A stretch of DNA of 64,000 nt from assembly GCA_900637135.1 (NCBI GenBank), contig LR134353.1, positions 2,914,001-2,978,000 on the forward strand. Direction: 5' to 3'. This stretch comes from Mycolicibacterium flavescens. Lineage in GTDB: Bacteria > Actinomycetota > Actinomycetes > Mycobacteriales > Mycobacteriaceae. The notes beneath the pieces are model-generated. The model did not search any database. It was given only the letters and a program-made list of their open reading frames with translations, and was not told the DNA's origin. This document shows, one piece after another, positions 29,382 to 42,200 of this stretch. The position numbers and the translations under genes were made by a program. Positions within the stretch are counted from its first letter, which is position 1; the number at the start of each line of letters is the position of its first letter.

Positions 29382-30392
29382 TCACAGCGGTAGCCGTCGG
29401 TTGATCAGCAGGCTGGCCACGGCCGCCACGGCCGCGAACAGGGCGCCGAGCCGGAGCCAGCCGGTGGTCGCCTCACCGCGCACGGTCTCGTACCCGATCT
29501 GGTCCTGCAGGGTGTCGTAGACCTTGTTGAGTTCGTCGAGGTTGGACGCGGTGTAGGCCTCGCCGCCTGCGAGTTCTGCGATCTTCTCCATGCCCTCGTC
29601 GTCGACGGGCACCGGGACCCGCTCGTTGTTCACCTCGACCGACCCGTTCGGCGTGCCGAACGAGATCGTCGAGATCGGCACGCCCTGATCCTTGGCGGCC
29701 CGTGCCGCGGTGAACGCACCCTTCGGGTTGTCGGGGTTGTTCGGCACCGTCTCCTTGCCGTCGGAGAACAGCACGATGTGCGCGGGCGGTGGCGTATCGC
29801 CGCCACCGATGACAGCGCCGACGGTGGAGATCGACGACAGTGCGGTGAAGATGGCCTCGCCGGTGGCGGTCTTGTCGGCCACCTGAAGATTTTCGATCGC
29901 GCGCCGGCTCGCGTCGCGGTTGGTGGTCGGCGAAACCAGGACGTTGGCGGTCCCGGCATAGGCGATGACGCCGAGGTTGATGCCCGGCGTGAGCTCGTCG
30001 ACGAACTTCTTCGAGGCCTCCTGGGCCGCGGCCAGGCGGCTCGGGTCGACGTCGGTGGCGCGCATCGACTGGGAGACGTCGATGGCCAGCACCACCACCG
30101 CGCGGTTGCGCGGAAGGCGTTGGTCGTGGGTGGGCCCGGCCAGCGCGATGGTGCAGAACAGCAGCGAGATCGCCAGCAGCGCCGCGGGAACGTGACGCAG
30201 TGGACTGGGCCGCTTGGGCGCGACGCTGTCGAGCAGCTCGGTGTTGGCGAAGCGCTGCAACCGCTTTCGCCGGGCGATCTGGGCGGCGGCGTACAACCCG
30301 GCCAGTGCCAGCAGGACCACCACAAACAGGAGGAACCACCAGATGTGCTGAAAACCCGTGAGCGATAGCGGTCCCAGCAGTGGAACTGTCAT
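29382..30392 (-). CDS. VWA-domain membrane protein, copy 1 (Rv1481/BatA-like)
   Basis: The 336-residue protein has TM helices at about residues 18-36 and 65-84, then a von Willebrand A domain and a C-terminal TM (about 313-330). The MIDAS motif is intact: [20 protein letters not shown] (D-x-S-x-S), the Thr in LVSPTTNRD, and the Asp in [10 protein letters not shown]. It is a MoxR-associated protein of the BatA type, expected to work with MoxR ATPase and DUF58 partners in maturation of envelope complexes. It is about 70% identical by eye to the next gene upstream (30416-31423), from which it is separated by 23 bp. Confidence 0.88.
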   Translation of the reverse strand: MTVPLLGPLSLTGFQHIWWFLLFVVVLLALAGLYAAAQIARRKRLQRFANTELLDSVAPKRPSPLRHVPAALLAISLLFCTIALAGPTHDQRLPRNRAVVVLAIDVSQSMRATDVDPSRLAAAQEASKKFVDELTPGINLGVIAYAGTANVLVSPTTNRDASRRAIENLQVADKTATGEAIFTALSSISTVGAVIGGGDTPPPAHIVLFSDGKETVPNNPDNPKGAFTAARAAKDQGVPISTISFGTPNGSVEVNNERVPVPVDDEGMEKIAELAGGEAYTASNLDELNKVYDTLQDQIGYETVRGEATTGWLRLGALFAAVAAVASLLINRRLPL

Positions 30393-30415
30393 CTCAGATC
30401 GTCATCCCTTGCAAA

Positions 30416-31423
30416 TCAGTTCGGCAGACGACGGTTGATGAACAAGGCCGCCAGCGTGGCCATCGCCAGGGCCAGCGTTCCCAGCCGCAGCCACCCCACG
30501 CTCGCATCGCCGCGGATCGTCTCGTAGCCGATCTGCTGCTGCAGGTTCGCGTAGACCTCTCGCAGCTGTTGAAGGCTCGACGCGGTGAACGCCTCCCCGC
30601 CGGACAGATCGGCGATCTTCTTGAGCATCTCGTCGTCGACCGGTACGGGCTGGCGCTGGTCGTTGATCTCGACGTAGCCGTACGGCGTGCCGAACGAGAT
30701 CGTCGAGATCGGTACCCCCTGGTCCTTCGCGGTGCGGGCCGCGGTGTAGGCGCCCTTGGGGTTGTCCGGGTTCGACGGCACGGTCTCCTTGCCGTCGGAG
30801 AACAGCACGATGCGCGCAGGCGGGGGTTCGTCGCCGCCGCCGATCACCGCCCCGACGGTGGCGATCGCCTGCAGAGCCGTGAAGATGCCCTCACCGGTCG
30901 CCGTGCGGTCGGCGAACTCCAGTTTGTCGATTGCGGCCTTGGTGGCCTCCCGGCCCGTGGTCGGCGACACGAGCACCGTCGCCGTGCCGGCGTAGGAGAT
31001 CAAGCCCAGGTTGATTCCCGGGGTGAGTTCGTCGGCGAACTGTTTGGACGCCTCCTGGGCGGCGGCCATCCGATTCGGAGCGACGTCGGTGGCGCGCATC
31101 GACTGCGAGACGTCCATCACGAGCATCACCACCGCGCGGTTGCGCGGAATGCGGACGTCATGCGTGGGTCCGGTCATCGCCACCGTCAGCAACACCAGAC
31201 CGATGACGAGCAGGATCGCGGGAAGATGCCGCCAGCGCGAAGGCCGTTTGGGCGCAACGCTTTCCAACAACTCCATGTTGGCGAACCGCAGCATCCGCCG
31301 ATGCCGGGCCAGCTGGACGACCATGTAGAGCCCGACGATTCCGAGCACCGCGAGCAGGAACAGGAAGAACCAGGCGTTTTCGAAACCCGACAGCGTCATG
31401 GGTCCGAGCAACGGCAATGTCAT
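30416..31423 (-). CDS. VWA-domain membrane protein, copy 2 (Rv1481/BatA-like)
   Basis: The 335-residue paralogue of the neighbouring VWA protein has the same layout: two N-terminal TM helices, a VWA domain with MIDAS residues ([39 protein letters not shown]), and a C-terminal TM. The two proteins share long identical runs such as [13 protein letters not shown] and [14 protein letters not shown], while TM segments and the C-terminal third have diverged. Both keep intact metal sites, so both are probably functional. It is translated 21 bp after the DUF58 gene in the moxR1 operon. Confidence 0.88.
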   Translation of the reverse strand: MTLPLLGPMTLSGFENAWFFLFLLAVLGIVGLYMVVQLARHRRMLRFANMELLESVAPKRPSRWRHLPAILLVIGLVLLTVAMTGPTHDVRIPRNRAVVMLVMDVSQSMRATDVAPNRMAAAQEASKQFADELTPGINLGLISYAGTATVLVSPTTGREATKAAIDKLEFADRTATGEGIFTALQAIATVGAVIGGGDEPPPARIVLFSDGKETVPSNPDNPKGAYTAARTAKDQGVPISTISFGTPYGYVEINDQRQPVPVDDEMLKKIADLSGGEAFTASSLQQLREVYANLQQQIGYETIRGDASVGWLRLGTLALAMATLAALFINRRLPN

Positions 31424-31444
31424 GTGCGCCTAATCATCTCGATA

Positions 31445-32392
31445 TCAGGCGTGGCCCGCCAGCGCGCCACGCCTGCGGTTGGCGACGAACCGGACGACGT
31501 CGGCGATCCAGTCGCGATCGGTGCGCAGCGTCAACAGCGGCGCATCGCATCGCCGCAACGTCCTGGCCACCTCCGCGCGGTGTGCCGCGGCCGCCCGCTC
31601 GAAGTCGTCGCGCAACTGCTCGTCGATGGTGAACTCACGGGTCACCCCGGTCTCGGCGTCCTGCAGCACCACTTCGCCGACCGCGGGCAGTTCGACGTCG
31701 CGCGGGTCGAGCACTTCGATTCCGAGCACCTCGTGGCGCCCCGCGATCGCCCGCAGCGGGCGCATCCAGTTGATCGGACCGAGGAAGTCGCTGATGATCA
31801 CCGCCATGCCGCGGCGCCGCTCGGGCCTGCGCAACGCGTCGATCGCGGCGGCCAGATCCCCGCGGACGCCGGCAGGCGCCTTGGGCATCGTCGCGATCGC
31901 GCGCAGCATCTCCTGCTCGTGCATCCGGCCCGACAGTGCGGGCACCCGCCGCACGGTGTCGCCGTTGGCGATGATCGCACCGATCCGGTTGCCGCCCCCG
32001 CTGTTGAGGAACGTGATCGCCGCCGCGGCGGCCACCGCGAGATCGCGCTTCTCGCAACCGGTTGTGCCGAAGTCGAGGCTGGCCGACATGTCGATCACGA
32101 GCCAGGTCTCGAGTTCGCGGTCGGCGATCATCTGCCGCACGTGCGGATGCGTGGTGCGCGCCGTGACCGACCAGTCCATCCGGCGCACGTCGTCGCCGGG
32201 CTGATAGAGCCGTGACTCCCCCGGTTCCGACCCCGGGCCGGGCAGCAGGCCGAGGTGGTCGCCGTGCAGCACGCCGTCGAGCTTGCGCCGCACGGTCAAC
32301 TCGAGCTTGCGCAGCGCCGCGCTCAGCGCGGGGTCACGGATCTCGCCGCGCTTCAGCGACGGCAGATCAACGGAGCGTCGGGAGCTGGTCAC
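31445..32392 (-). CDS. DUF58 protein of the MoxR/VWA cluster, Rv1480-like
   Basis: The 315-residue protein carries the DUF58 core ESRLYQPGDDVRRMDWSVTA, then RTTHPHVRQMIADRE, followed by a VWA-like fold (TWLVIDMSASLDFGTTG, AVIISDFLGPINWMRPLRA). DUF58 proteins accompany MoxR AAA+ ATPases and are thought to help them remodel or load metals into VWA-containing clients. GTG 32392 was chosen: its GTGA overlaps the moxR1 stop by 4 bp and begins a protein of the usual length; the reading frame stays open further upstream only through the moxR1 coding region. Confidence 0.9.
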   Translation of the reverse strand: MTSSRRSVDLPSLKRGEIRDPALSAALRKLELTVRRKLDGVLHGDHLGLLPGPGSEPGESRLYQPGDDVRRMDWSVTARTTHPHVRQMIADRELETWLVIDMSASLDFGTTGCEKRDLAVAAAAAITFLNSGGGNRIGAIIANGDTVRRVPALSGRMHEQEMLRAIATMPKAPAGVRGDLAAAIDALRRPERRRGMAVIISDFLGPINWMRPLRAIAGRHEVLGIEVLDPRDVELPAVGEVVLQDAETGVTREFTIDEQLRDDFERAAAAHRAEVARTLRRCDAPLLTLRTDRDWIADVVRFVANRRRGALAGHA

Positions 32393-33537
32393 CGATTGCT
32401 GGCCGCACCAGCGGCGGCAGGCACGACGGGCGGCACCGAATGACCTTGCTGCGGAATGGCGTTCACCTGCGGCAGGGCCACGGTCTGCAGGATGCGGTTG
32501 ATCACCGTCTCGGCCGAGATCTCGTCGGCCAACGCGTCGTAGGTCAACACCAACCGGTGCCGCAGCACATCGGGGATGACCTCGACGACATCCTGCGGGA
32601 TGACGTAGTCGCGTCCGCGCACGAGCGCCAGCGCGCGCGACGCCGCGATGATGCCCAGCGATGCGCGCGGTGAGGCGCCGTAGGCGATCCACGCCTTCGC
32701 GTCGGGCATCCCGAACTTCTCGGGCTGACGCGTCGCGGTCACCACGCGGACGACGTAGTCGACCAGCGCGTGGTGCACGAAGTTGTTGGCCGCTACGTCC
32801 TGCAGACGCAGCAGGTCGCCGGGCGCGAGGATCTGCTTTGGCTCCGGCGGCTTGACGCCCATCCGGTAGATGATCTCCCGCTCTTCCTCGGGCGACGGGT
32901 AGTCGATGTTCAGCTTGAACAGGAAGCGGTCCCGCTGAGCCTCGGGCAGGGCATACACGCCCTCCTGCTCGATCGGGTTCTGGGTGGCCATCACCAGGAA
33001 CGGCTGGGGCAACGGGAACGTCTTACCGCCGATGGAGATCTTGCGCTCGGCCATGACCTCGAGCAGCGCGGACTGCACTTTGGCAGGGGCGCGGTTGATC
33101 TCGTCGGCGAGCAGGAAGTTGACCACGACGGGCCCGAGCTCGATGTCGAACTCCTCCTTGCCCACCCGGTAGATGCGGGTACCGACGATGTCGGTCGGCA
33201 CCAGGTCAGGAGTGAACTGGATGCGGGCGAAGGTGCCGCCCACCACCTTGGCGAAGGTCTCGACAGCCAGCGTCTTGGCCACGCCAGGCACACCCTCGAG
33301 CAGTACGTGGCCCTTGGCGAGCAGACCGACCAGCATGCGCTCGACCAGTTGGTCCTGGCCGACGATGATGCGCTTCACCTCGAAGACGGCCCGCTCGAGC
33401 GTGTGGACCTCCTGCTGCAGACCGCCGTTCTGGGAAGCCGGGCTCGACGGTGCGGCGTGTGAGCCCTGGTATCCCTGTGCCGGTGCCTGGCCGGGGTAGC
33501 CTCCAGGCCCCTGCGACGGCCCACTCGGTGAGGTCAT
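32389..33537 (-). CDS. moxR1: MoxR-family AAA+ ATPase (MoxR1)
   Basis: This 382-residue ATPase has a Gly/Pro/Gln-rich N-terminal tail (about residues 1-45). The AAA+ core follows: VLLEGVPGVAKTLAVETFAK (Walker A), NFLLADEINRAPAKVQSALL (Walker B), VMATQNPIEQEGVYALPEAQ (sensor 1) and DRFLFKL (arginine finger). The C-terminal lid contains GASPRASLGIIAASRALALV. It is proposed to act as a chaperone with VWA-domain proteins. ATG 33537 follows AAGGAAC at 6 nt; an in-frame GTG five codons upstream lacks a ribosome site. It heads the moxR1-DUF58-VWA-VWA operon, and ripB is 135 bp upstream. Confidence 0.93.
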   Translation of the reverse strand: MTSPSGPSQGPGGYPGQAPAQGYQGSHAAPSSPASQNGGLQQEVHTLERAVFEVKRIIVGQDQLVERMLVGLLAKGHVLLEGVPGVAKTLAVETFAKVVGGTFARIQFTPDLVPTDIVGTRIYRVGKEEFDIELGPVVVNFLLADEINRAPAKVQSALLEVMAERKISIGGKTFPLPQPFLVMATQNPIEQEGVYALPEAQRDRFLFKLNIDYPSPEEEREIIYRMGVKPPEPKQILAPGDLLRLQDVAANNFVHHALVDYVVRVVTATRQPEKFGMPDAKAWIAYGASPRASLGIIAASRALALVRGRDYVIPQDVVEVIPDVLRHRLVLTYDALADEISAETVINRILQTVALPQVNAIPQQGHSVPPVVPAAAGAASNR

Positions 33538-33672
33538 CAACGTTCCTTCCACAAAACTCGCTGGTCAGTGCCGCACAGCCCGGTCGCGGCCGCACGCTCG
33601 CCGTCAACTATTCCAGGCACGGCAGAATCCGTCGACGCCGCCCGAAACGTTCAGCTTCGGCTCAGGCTCCGC

Positions 33673-34380
33673 TCAGGATTCGATGATGCGCGCCACATAC
33701 GGCTGAAGGCCGGAGTGACGCACCGGGCCCACCGTCACCTTGCCCGCGCTGCCCGAGGACTCGAGCATCTGTCCGCCGCCCAGGTAGATGGCGACGTGCT
33801 GGCTGCCGCCGGGACCCCAGAACAGCAGGTCGCCGCGCTTGGCCTGCGACGTCGGCACCTTGCGGCCGGTGTCGTACTGGTCGCCGGAGTACTTCGGGAT
33901 CAGGACCCCGACCCCGGCGAACGAGAACTGGGTGAATCCCGAGCAGTCGAACCCGACGGTGTTGGCCCCCGAGTCGATACCCCGGCTCGGGCCGTTCGGC
34001 TTGCCGCCGCCCCATGAGTACGGCACGCCCATCTGCGAGGCGCCGCGACGGATGACGTACTCGATCGCCTGCGGTCCGCGCACCCGGCCCGGCGCGACGC
34101 TGGCCGCCGCGGCCTCCGGTGGCGCGAGACCCAGGGTGGACAGGAACTTGCGGCCCAGGCTCATCGTGACTTCGGTGGCCTGGGCGGTCGCCGCGAGCGA
34201 CGCGTTGGCGATCGCGAGGGGATCGCCAGGGGCGCCGGCGCTGATCAGTTTGGGCAGCGTCGGATCCCACTGGCCGTCCTCGGGTGCGGACGTCGCCGGC
34301 GTCGCCAGCCCGACGGTGAGCGCGACGGTCGCCACCAGCAGCGCACAACCGCCCAGGAACCGAATCAGCTTGAAACGCAA
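33673..34380 (-). CDS. ripB: Peptidoglycan endopeptidase RipB (NlpC/P60), Rv1478-like
   Basis: The 235-residue secreted enzyme has an N-terminal signal peptide (FKLIRFLGGCALLVATVALT, cleavage near ATSA) and an NlpC/P60 domain. Catalytic Cys146 is in FDCSGFTQFSF, His195 in GSQHVAIYLG, and Glu207 in GQMLESS. It cleaves the D-Glu/meso-DAP bond in peptide stems. The start is TTG 34380, preceded by AGGAAA; no ATG or GTG gives a complete signal peptide. It lacks the long coiled-coil autoinhibitory region of RipA and lies 31 bp downstream of it, so the two are probably co-transcribed. Confidence 0.92.
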   Translation of the reverse strand: MRFKLIRFLGGCALLVATVALTVGLATPATSAPEDGQWDPTLPKLISAGAPGDPLAIANASLAATAQATEVTMSLGRKFLSTLGLAPPEAAAASVAPGRVRGPQAIEYVIRRGASQMGVPYSWGGGKPNGPSRGIDSGANTVGFDCSGFTQFSFAGVGVLIPKYSGDQYDTGRKVPTSQAKRGDLLFWGPGGSQHVAIYLGGGQMLESSGSAGKVTVGPVRHSGLQPYVARIIES

Positions 34381-34411
34381 AGTTTTCCTAACGTCTTTCG
34401 CTTCTGACCGC

Positions 34412-35836
34412 TCACCATTCGATGAGACGAGTCGCGTACGGGGTCATGCCGCTGGTACGCACCGGCGAGATCTTCACCACCGAACCCGTATAGGGCGCTT
34501 CGATCATCTGTCCGTCGCCGAGGTACAGCGCCACGTGCTGGCTGGCGTTGGGGCCCCAGAACAACATGTCGCCACGGCGCATCTGCGACGTCGGGACCTT
34601 GCGCCCGGCGTTGTACTGGGAACCCGAATAGTGGTCGAGCTTGATGCCGACGCCTGCGAACGCGTAGAGCATCAGGCCCGAGCAGTCGAAACCGACTGTG
34701 CCCGCGCCGGAGTCGATGCCGCGGCTCGGTCCGGCAGCGTTGCCGCCGCCCCACGAGTAGGGCACGCCCATCTGCGACATGGCGCGCTTGATCACGAACT
34801 CGGTCGCCTGCCTGCCGTAGACGCGGGGAATCGCGCCGTTGTTAAAGGCCGGCGCGGCGGCCGGTTGCGGAAGGATTCCCAGCGACTGCAGGAACTTGCG
34901 CCCGAGGTCCTGGGTCACCTGCGCCGAGGTGGACGCGATGCCGAGAACCGCGTTGATGATCGCGATCGGATCGCCGCTGACGAAGGCGCTGGGGATCGCC
35001 GGCAACGTCGGGTCCCACGGCGTGGCCCAGTTACCGGTGCCGGGGTCGACACCCTCCGGGGCGCGGTCCCAGTCGGGGCTTTTCGGCGTCGCGGCGGCCG
35101 CCGGTTGCGCGGCAGGACCCGCCGGTGACGCCGGCGCGGCCTGGGTACGCGCCTCGGCGAGCTTGGCCTGCGCGGCCTTGCGCTCGGCGGCCAGCTTGTC
35201 GAGCTGGGCCTGCTGGGACTTGAACGTCTCCTGCGCGTTGGTCAGAGCCGAAACCGCGGACTGCTGGCTGGCTTCGGCGTCGGCGACCGCCTTGTCGGCG
35301 TTCTGCTTGGCCAGCCGCGCCGCGGACTCGCGGTTGACCTGCTCGGTGCGGGCTCGCTGCAGATCGGCGATCACCTGCTGCGAGCTGATCGCCAGCGTCT
35401 GCCCAGCCGCAGCCGTCTTGATGACCTCGGCGGGATCGCCCGCGGTCAGGTACGAGTCCGAGGGGCCGTTGACGTACGTCGCGGCGGCGAAGGAGTTGAA
35501 CCGCTTCTGCGCCTGCTCGATCGCGATGTTGGCGTGCTCGACGCGCTGTCGGCTCGCATCGACCTCACGCTGCGCGGCGTCCGCGTTATCCCGGGCGGTC
35601 TGCACGTCGACGATCGCCTTGTTGACGCTTTCCTGCTGCTGCTGAATCTCGGCGCCGAGATCCTGCAGCTTCTGATCGGCATCGGCGACGGCGGCGACCA
35701 GCGCGGCGAGGCTGTCGGGGCTGTCGGGTTGCGCGAGGGCCAGGCCGGGGGCGGTGGACAACATGGTTGCCACGATCAGGGCCGCGCAGAATCGTCCACA
35801 CGGCCGCGTAGCGGATGCGCCAGGTGTGCGTCTCAT
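34412..35836 (-). CDS. ripA: Peptidoglycan endopeptidase RipA (NlpC/P60), Rv1477-like
   Basis: The 474-residue secreted cell-division hydrolase has a signal peptide (about residues 1-36, cleavage after ALA). A long coiled coil follows (about 38-240, QKLQDLGAEIQQQQESVNKA onwards), then an Ala/Pro-rich linker and the NlpC/P60 domain. Cys385 (FDCSGLMLYAF), His434 (ASQHVALYL) and Glu446 (GQMIEA) match the RipA catalytic residues. The coiled coil blocks the active site until proteolysis, and RipA partners with RpfB at the septum. ATG 35836 with AGGAGA upstream was preferred over an in-frame start 22 codons earlier, which would displace the signal peptide. Confidence 0.94.
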   Translation of the reverse strand: MRRTPGASATRPCGRFCAALIVATMLSTAPGLALAQPDSPDSLAALVAAVADADQKLQDLGAEIQQQQESVNKAIVDVQTARDNADAAQREVDASRQRVEHANIAIEQAQKRFNSFAAATYVNGPSDSYLTAGDPAEVIKTAAAGQTLAISSQQVIADLQRARTEQVNRESAARLAKQNADKAVADAEASQQSAVSALTNAQETFKSQQAQLDKLAAERKAAQAKLAEARTQAAPASPAGPAAQPAAAATPKSPDWDRAPEGVDPGTGNWATPWDPTLPAIPSAFVSGDPIAIINAVLGIASTSAQVTQDLGRKFLQSLGILPQPAAAPAFNNGAIPRVYGRQATEFVIKRAMSQMGVPYSWGGGNAAGPSRGIDSGAGTVGFDCSGLMLYAFAGVGIKLDHYSGSQYNAGRKVPTSQMRRGDMLFWGPNASQHVALYLGDGQMIEAPYTGSVVKISPVRTSGMTPYATRLIEW

Positions 35837-35882
35837 CCGACTCAGTTCTCCTATGGCTTCAGGCGAACGTGCGGACACATTC

Positions 35883-36000
35883 GTCACGGTGACTGTGCTC
35901 ATTTGTCACACGATGCACATCTACAACACAGTTACCGATTGCACCGTACGTCACATCTGACGCCAAAGAAACTTTAGTCGCGAATTACAAGTTTGTAATT
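35883..36000 (-). promoter_or_regulatory. ripA upstream region with palindromes and GTCAC repeats
   Basis: The 245-bp gap 35837-36081 is unusually AT-rich for the window. It holds GTCACGGTGAC (35883-35893), two GTCACA copies 45 bp apart (35905-35910 and 35950-35955), and a palindrome AATTACAA-GT-TTGTAATT (35983-36000). GTCACA-type repeats recall the MtrA response-regulator motif reported at the ripA promoter of M. tuberculosis. I cannot place the transcription start; the rest of the gap shows nothing further I can support. Confidence 0.4.
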
Positions 36001-36081
36001 GAAAGAAGTGTTATCGGGTCGTGACTTCGCCAATACCGGGGCATTCGGCAATCACCCCAAAACCGTTGGCGCAGTGGAGAT

Positions 36082-36645
36082 TCAAGCGTTCTCGCGCGAC
36101 GTGGAACGCTTGGCGCGAACCTGCAAAAGTCGCGTACCGATAACGGCGGCAACCACTCCCACAACGACCACAATCGTCAATGCAGTCCACGGAAAGTGCG
36201 TTGCCGTCAGCTCACTGAGGAAATTCTGCGAACCCTGGACCGGACCGCGCCCTTCGGCGACATCCTGGCCCGCCTCCAGTGTCATGCGGTCGAACGTCGT
36301 ACTGAAGGTGCCCGAGTCCGTCGGGCTGAGCACCAGCACCGTCGACCCGGGAAACGCCTCGCCCACCTCGGTCGCGATATCGCGCAGTGGCGTGTCGATC
36401 GGCGGGTTCTGGTCCACGACGACGATCTTCAAGTCGATGCCCTTCTGCTGGGCCTCGGCGACCACGTCGGGCAGACCCGCGTTGTCGGGTGTGGGCGAGG
36501 CGCTCACCCCGTCGTCGCGGACGTCTTCGATGACCAGATTCAGGCACGTGTCGACCGGCGTGGTCGCGGCGTCCATGCCCACGGGCCCGCAGACGTCGGG
36601 CGGGATGTAGGCCGGCAGATACGGAATCACATGCGGTCCGAACAC
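36082..36645 (-). CDS. Single-pass membrane protein, Rv1476-like
   Basis: The 187-residue protein has a conserved N-terminus (GPHVIPYLPAYIPPDVCGPV). Its soluble domain (about residues 30-140) contains DLKIVVVDQNPPIDTPLRDI and STVLVLSPTDSGTFSTTFDR, resembling a TPM-like fold. One C-terminal TM (about 154-174, ALTIVVVVGVVAAVIGTRLL) is followed by a basic tail, which would place the soluble domain outside the cell. Synteny (next to ripA and divergent from acn) matches Rv1476 of M. tuberculosis. The start is GTG 36645. Function unknown. Confidence 0.8.
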   Translation of the reverse strand: MFGPHVIPYLPAYIPPDVCGPVGMDAATTPVDTCLNLVIEDVRDDGVSASPTPDNAGLPDVVAEAQQKGIDLKIVVVDQNPPIDTPLRDIATEVGEAFPGSTVLVLSPTDSGTFSTTFDRMTLEAGQDVAEGRGPVQGSQNFLSELTATHFPWTALTIVVVVGVVAAVIGTRLLQVRAKRSTSRENA

Positions 36646-36729
36646 AGAAGAACCGTACGTGATGGGTACTCAGCAGAGTGACAGCACGCGCTGCGGGTAC
36701 GAGACTGAGAACCGACCCTGACCGTTTTG

Positions 36730-36745
36730 CAGGACAAGCGTACTG
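36730..36745. promoter_or_regulatory. AcnR operator in the acn promoter
   Basis: CAGGACAAGCGTACTG fits the AcnR consensus described for Corynebacterium glutamicum (CAGNAC-N3-CGTACTG) at every specified position. It ends 1 bp before a TAGAGT -10-like element (36747-36752), so a bound repressor would exclude RNA polymerase. The acnR gene lies directly downstream of acn. Confidence 0.8.
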
Positions 36746-36746
36746 T

Positions 36747-36752
36747 TAGAGT
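36747..36752 (+). promoter_or_regulatory. Putative acn -10 element (TAGAGT)
   Basis: TAGAGT fits TAnnnT and immediately follows the AcnR operator. It predicts a leader of about 45 nt ending in GGGAG (36795-36799), 5 nt before the acn GTG. Confidence 0.4.
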
Positions 36753-36804
36753 TGTAACGCGGCCGTCACAGCCCGTCGGCTGCGAGAACTAGCCGGGAGT
36801 TGAT

Positions 36805-39654
<2,850 letters not shown>

Positions 39655-39674
39655 CGCGGGAAGGGACAACCGCG

Positions 39675-40268
39675 TTGCCCCGGGTCACCGACGACCACCT
39701 GGCGGCGCGTCGTCGGCAGATTCTCGACGGCGCCCGCCGGTGTTTCGCGGAGTACGGCTACGACAAGGCGACCGTGCGGCGGCTCGAGCAGACGATTGGG
39801 CTGTCGCGCGGCGCCATCTTTCATCACTTCCGGGACAAGGACACGCTGTTCTTCGAACTGGCCCGCGAGGACGCCGAGCGCATGGCCGATGTCGCCGCAC
39901 GCGAGGGGCTGGTCCAGGTCATGCGCGACATGCTGGCCGCGCCCGAGCAGTTCGACTGGCTGGCCACCCGCCTGGAGATCGCGCGAAAGCTGCGCAACGA
40001 CCCGGAGTTTCACCGCGGTTGGGCAGAGCGCTCCGCCGAACTTTCGGTGGCCACGACCCAGCGGCTGCGCATGCAGAAGCAGGCGGGCCGACTGCGCGAC
40101 GACGTTCCCAGCGCCGTGCTGCAGACCTATCTCGACCTCGTCCTCGACGGCTTGGTCGCACGTTTGGCGTCGGGGGACGATCCCGAAAAGCTCAGTGCCG
40201 TACTGGACCTGGTCGAGGCGTCACTGCGGCAGCGACGCGACCAAGAGACCGCGCGGCAGGCCGACTAG
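39675..40268 (+). CDS. acnR: TetR-family repressor of aconitase (AcnR)
   Basis: The 197-residue protein has an N-terminal TetR HTH (RRQILDGARRCFAEYGYDKA, TVRRLEQTIGLSRGAIFHHF, RDKDTLFFELA) and an all-helical ligand domain. In C. glutamicum AcnR represses acn and responds to citrate/Mg2+. The start is TTG 39675 with AAGGGA 8 nt upstream; it gives the conserved PRVTDDHLAARR N-terminus. Its stop overlaps that of the convergent small HTH gene by 4 bp (CTAG region). A matching operator lies before acn, so the two genes form a self-contained control circuit. Confidence 0.93.
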   Translation: MPRVTDDHLAARRRQILDGARRCFAEYGYDKATVRRLEQTIGLSRGAIFHHFRDKDTLFFELAREDAERMADVAAREGLVQVMRDMLAAPEQFDWLATRLEIARKLRNDPEFHRGWAERSAELSVATTQRLRMQKQAGRLRDDVPSAVLQTYLDLVLDGLVARLASGDDPEKLSAVLDLVEASLRQRRDQETARQAD

Positions 40269-40456
40269 CGGCGCCTGCTGCGGTGGTTCGGACCCCCACG
40301 ACTGCGCATCGTCGTACCCGACTCACGCAGCATGCTGTGGATCGAACCATACGAGCGTCCCGTGGACGCGACCAGAGTACGGATGCTTGCCCCACCCTCG
40401 TAAGCACTCCGCAGCTCGTTCAGCAACTGGTCTCTCGACTTGTCCAGCTTTTTCAT
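40265..40456 (-). CDS. Small helix-turn-helix protein, Rv1473A-like (63 aa)
   Basis: The 63-residue basic protein starts MKKLDKSRDQLLNELRSAYE. Its HTH GGASIRTLVASTGRSYGSIH then SMLRESG resembles Sin3-like/resolvase-type recognition helices. The tail TTMRSRGGPNHRSRRR is strongly basic. ATG 40456 has GGAGG 5 nt upstream; a GTG two codons earlier overlaps that ribosome site. Equivalent small genes sit next to the Rv1473 ABC-F gene in other mycobacteria. A perfect inverted repeat (40515-40538) lies about 60 bp upstream and may be its own operator. Confidence 0.75.
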   Translation of the reverse strand: MKKLDKSRDQLLNELRSAYEGGASIRTLVASTGRSYGSIHSMLRESGTTMRSRGGPNHRSRRR

Positions 40457-40514
40457 CAGCACCTCCCCGCTTCGATGCCCCGACGGATACCCAGCGTAGG
40501 AAGCGGTTACACAC

Positions 40515-40538
40515 AGCGTTTGAAATTGACCAAACGCT
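40515..40538. promoter_or_regulatory. Perfect 8-bp inverted repeat between the ABC-F gene and the small HTH gene
   Basis: AGCGTTTG (40515-40522) and CAAACGCT (40531-40538) are perfect inverted repeats with an 8-bp AT-rich spacer (AAATTGAC). The element lies in the 103-bp gap after the ABC-F stop, upstream of the small HTH gene. It may be an operator or a terminator hairpin; there is no U-run after it on the minus strand, which favours an operator. Confidence 0.45.
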
Positions 40539-40559
40539 TCGCGTAAAGGCCAGAGCTGA

Positions 40560-42188
<1,629 letters not shown>

Positions 42189-42200
42189 GCTGTGCCGTCC

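Noticed and set aside
30380..32215. A 611-codon plus-strand frame antisense to the second VWA and DUF58 genes
   Set aside because: Antisense shadow; both minus-strand genes have intact family motifs.
35837..36081. Possible c-di-AMP (ydaO) riboswitch in the ripA leader
   Set aside because: Such riboswitches precede some actinobacterial cell-wall hydrolase genes, but the conserved ydaO sequence blocks are not visible here.
36646..36804. Possible IdeR iron box upstream of acn
   Set aside because: No sequence close to TTAGGTTAG-type IdeR palindromes; the only clear operator is the AcnR match.
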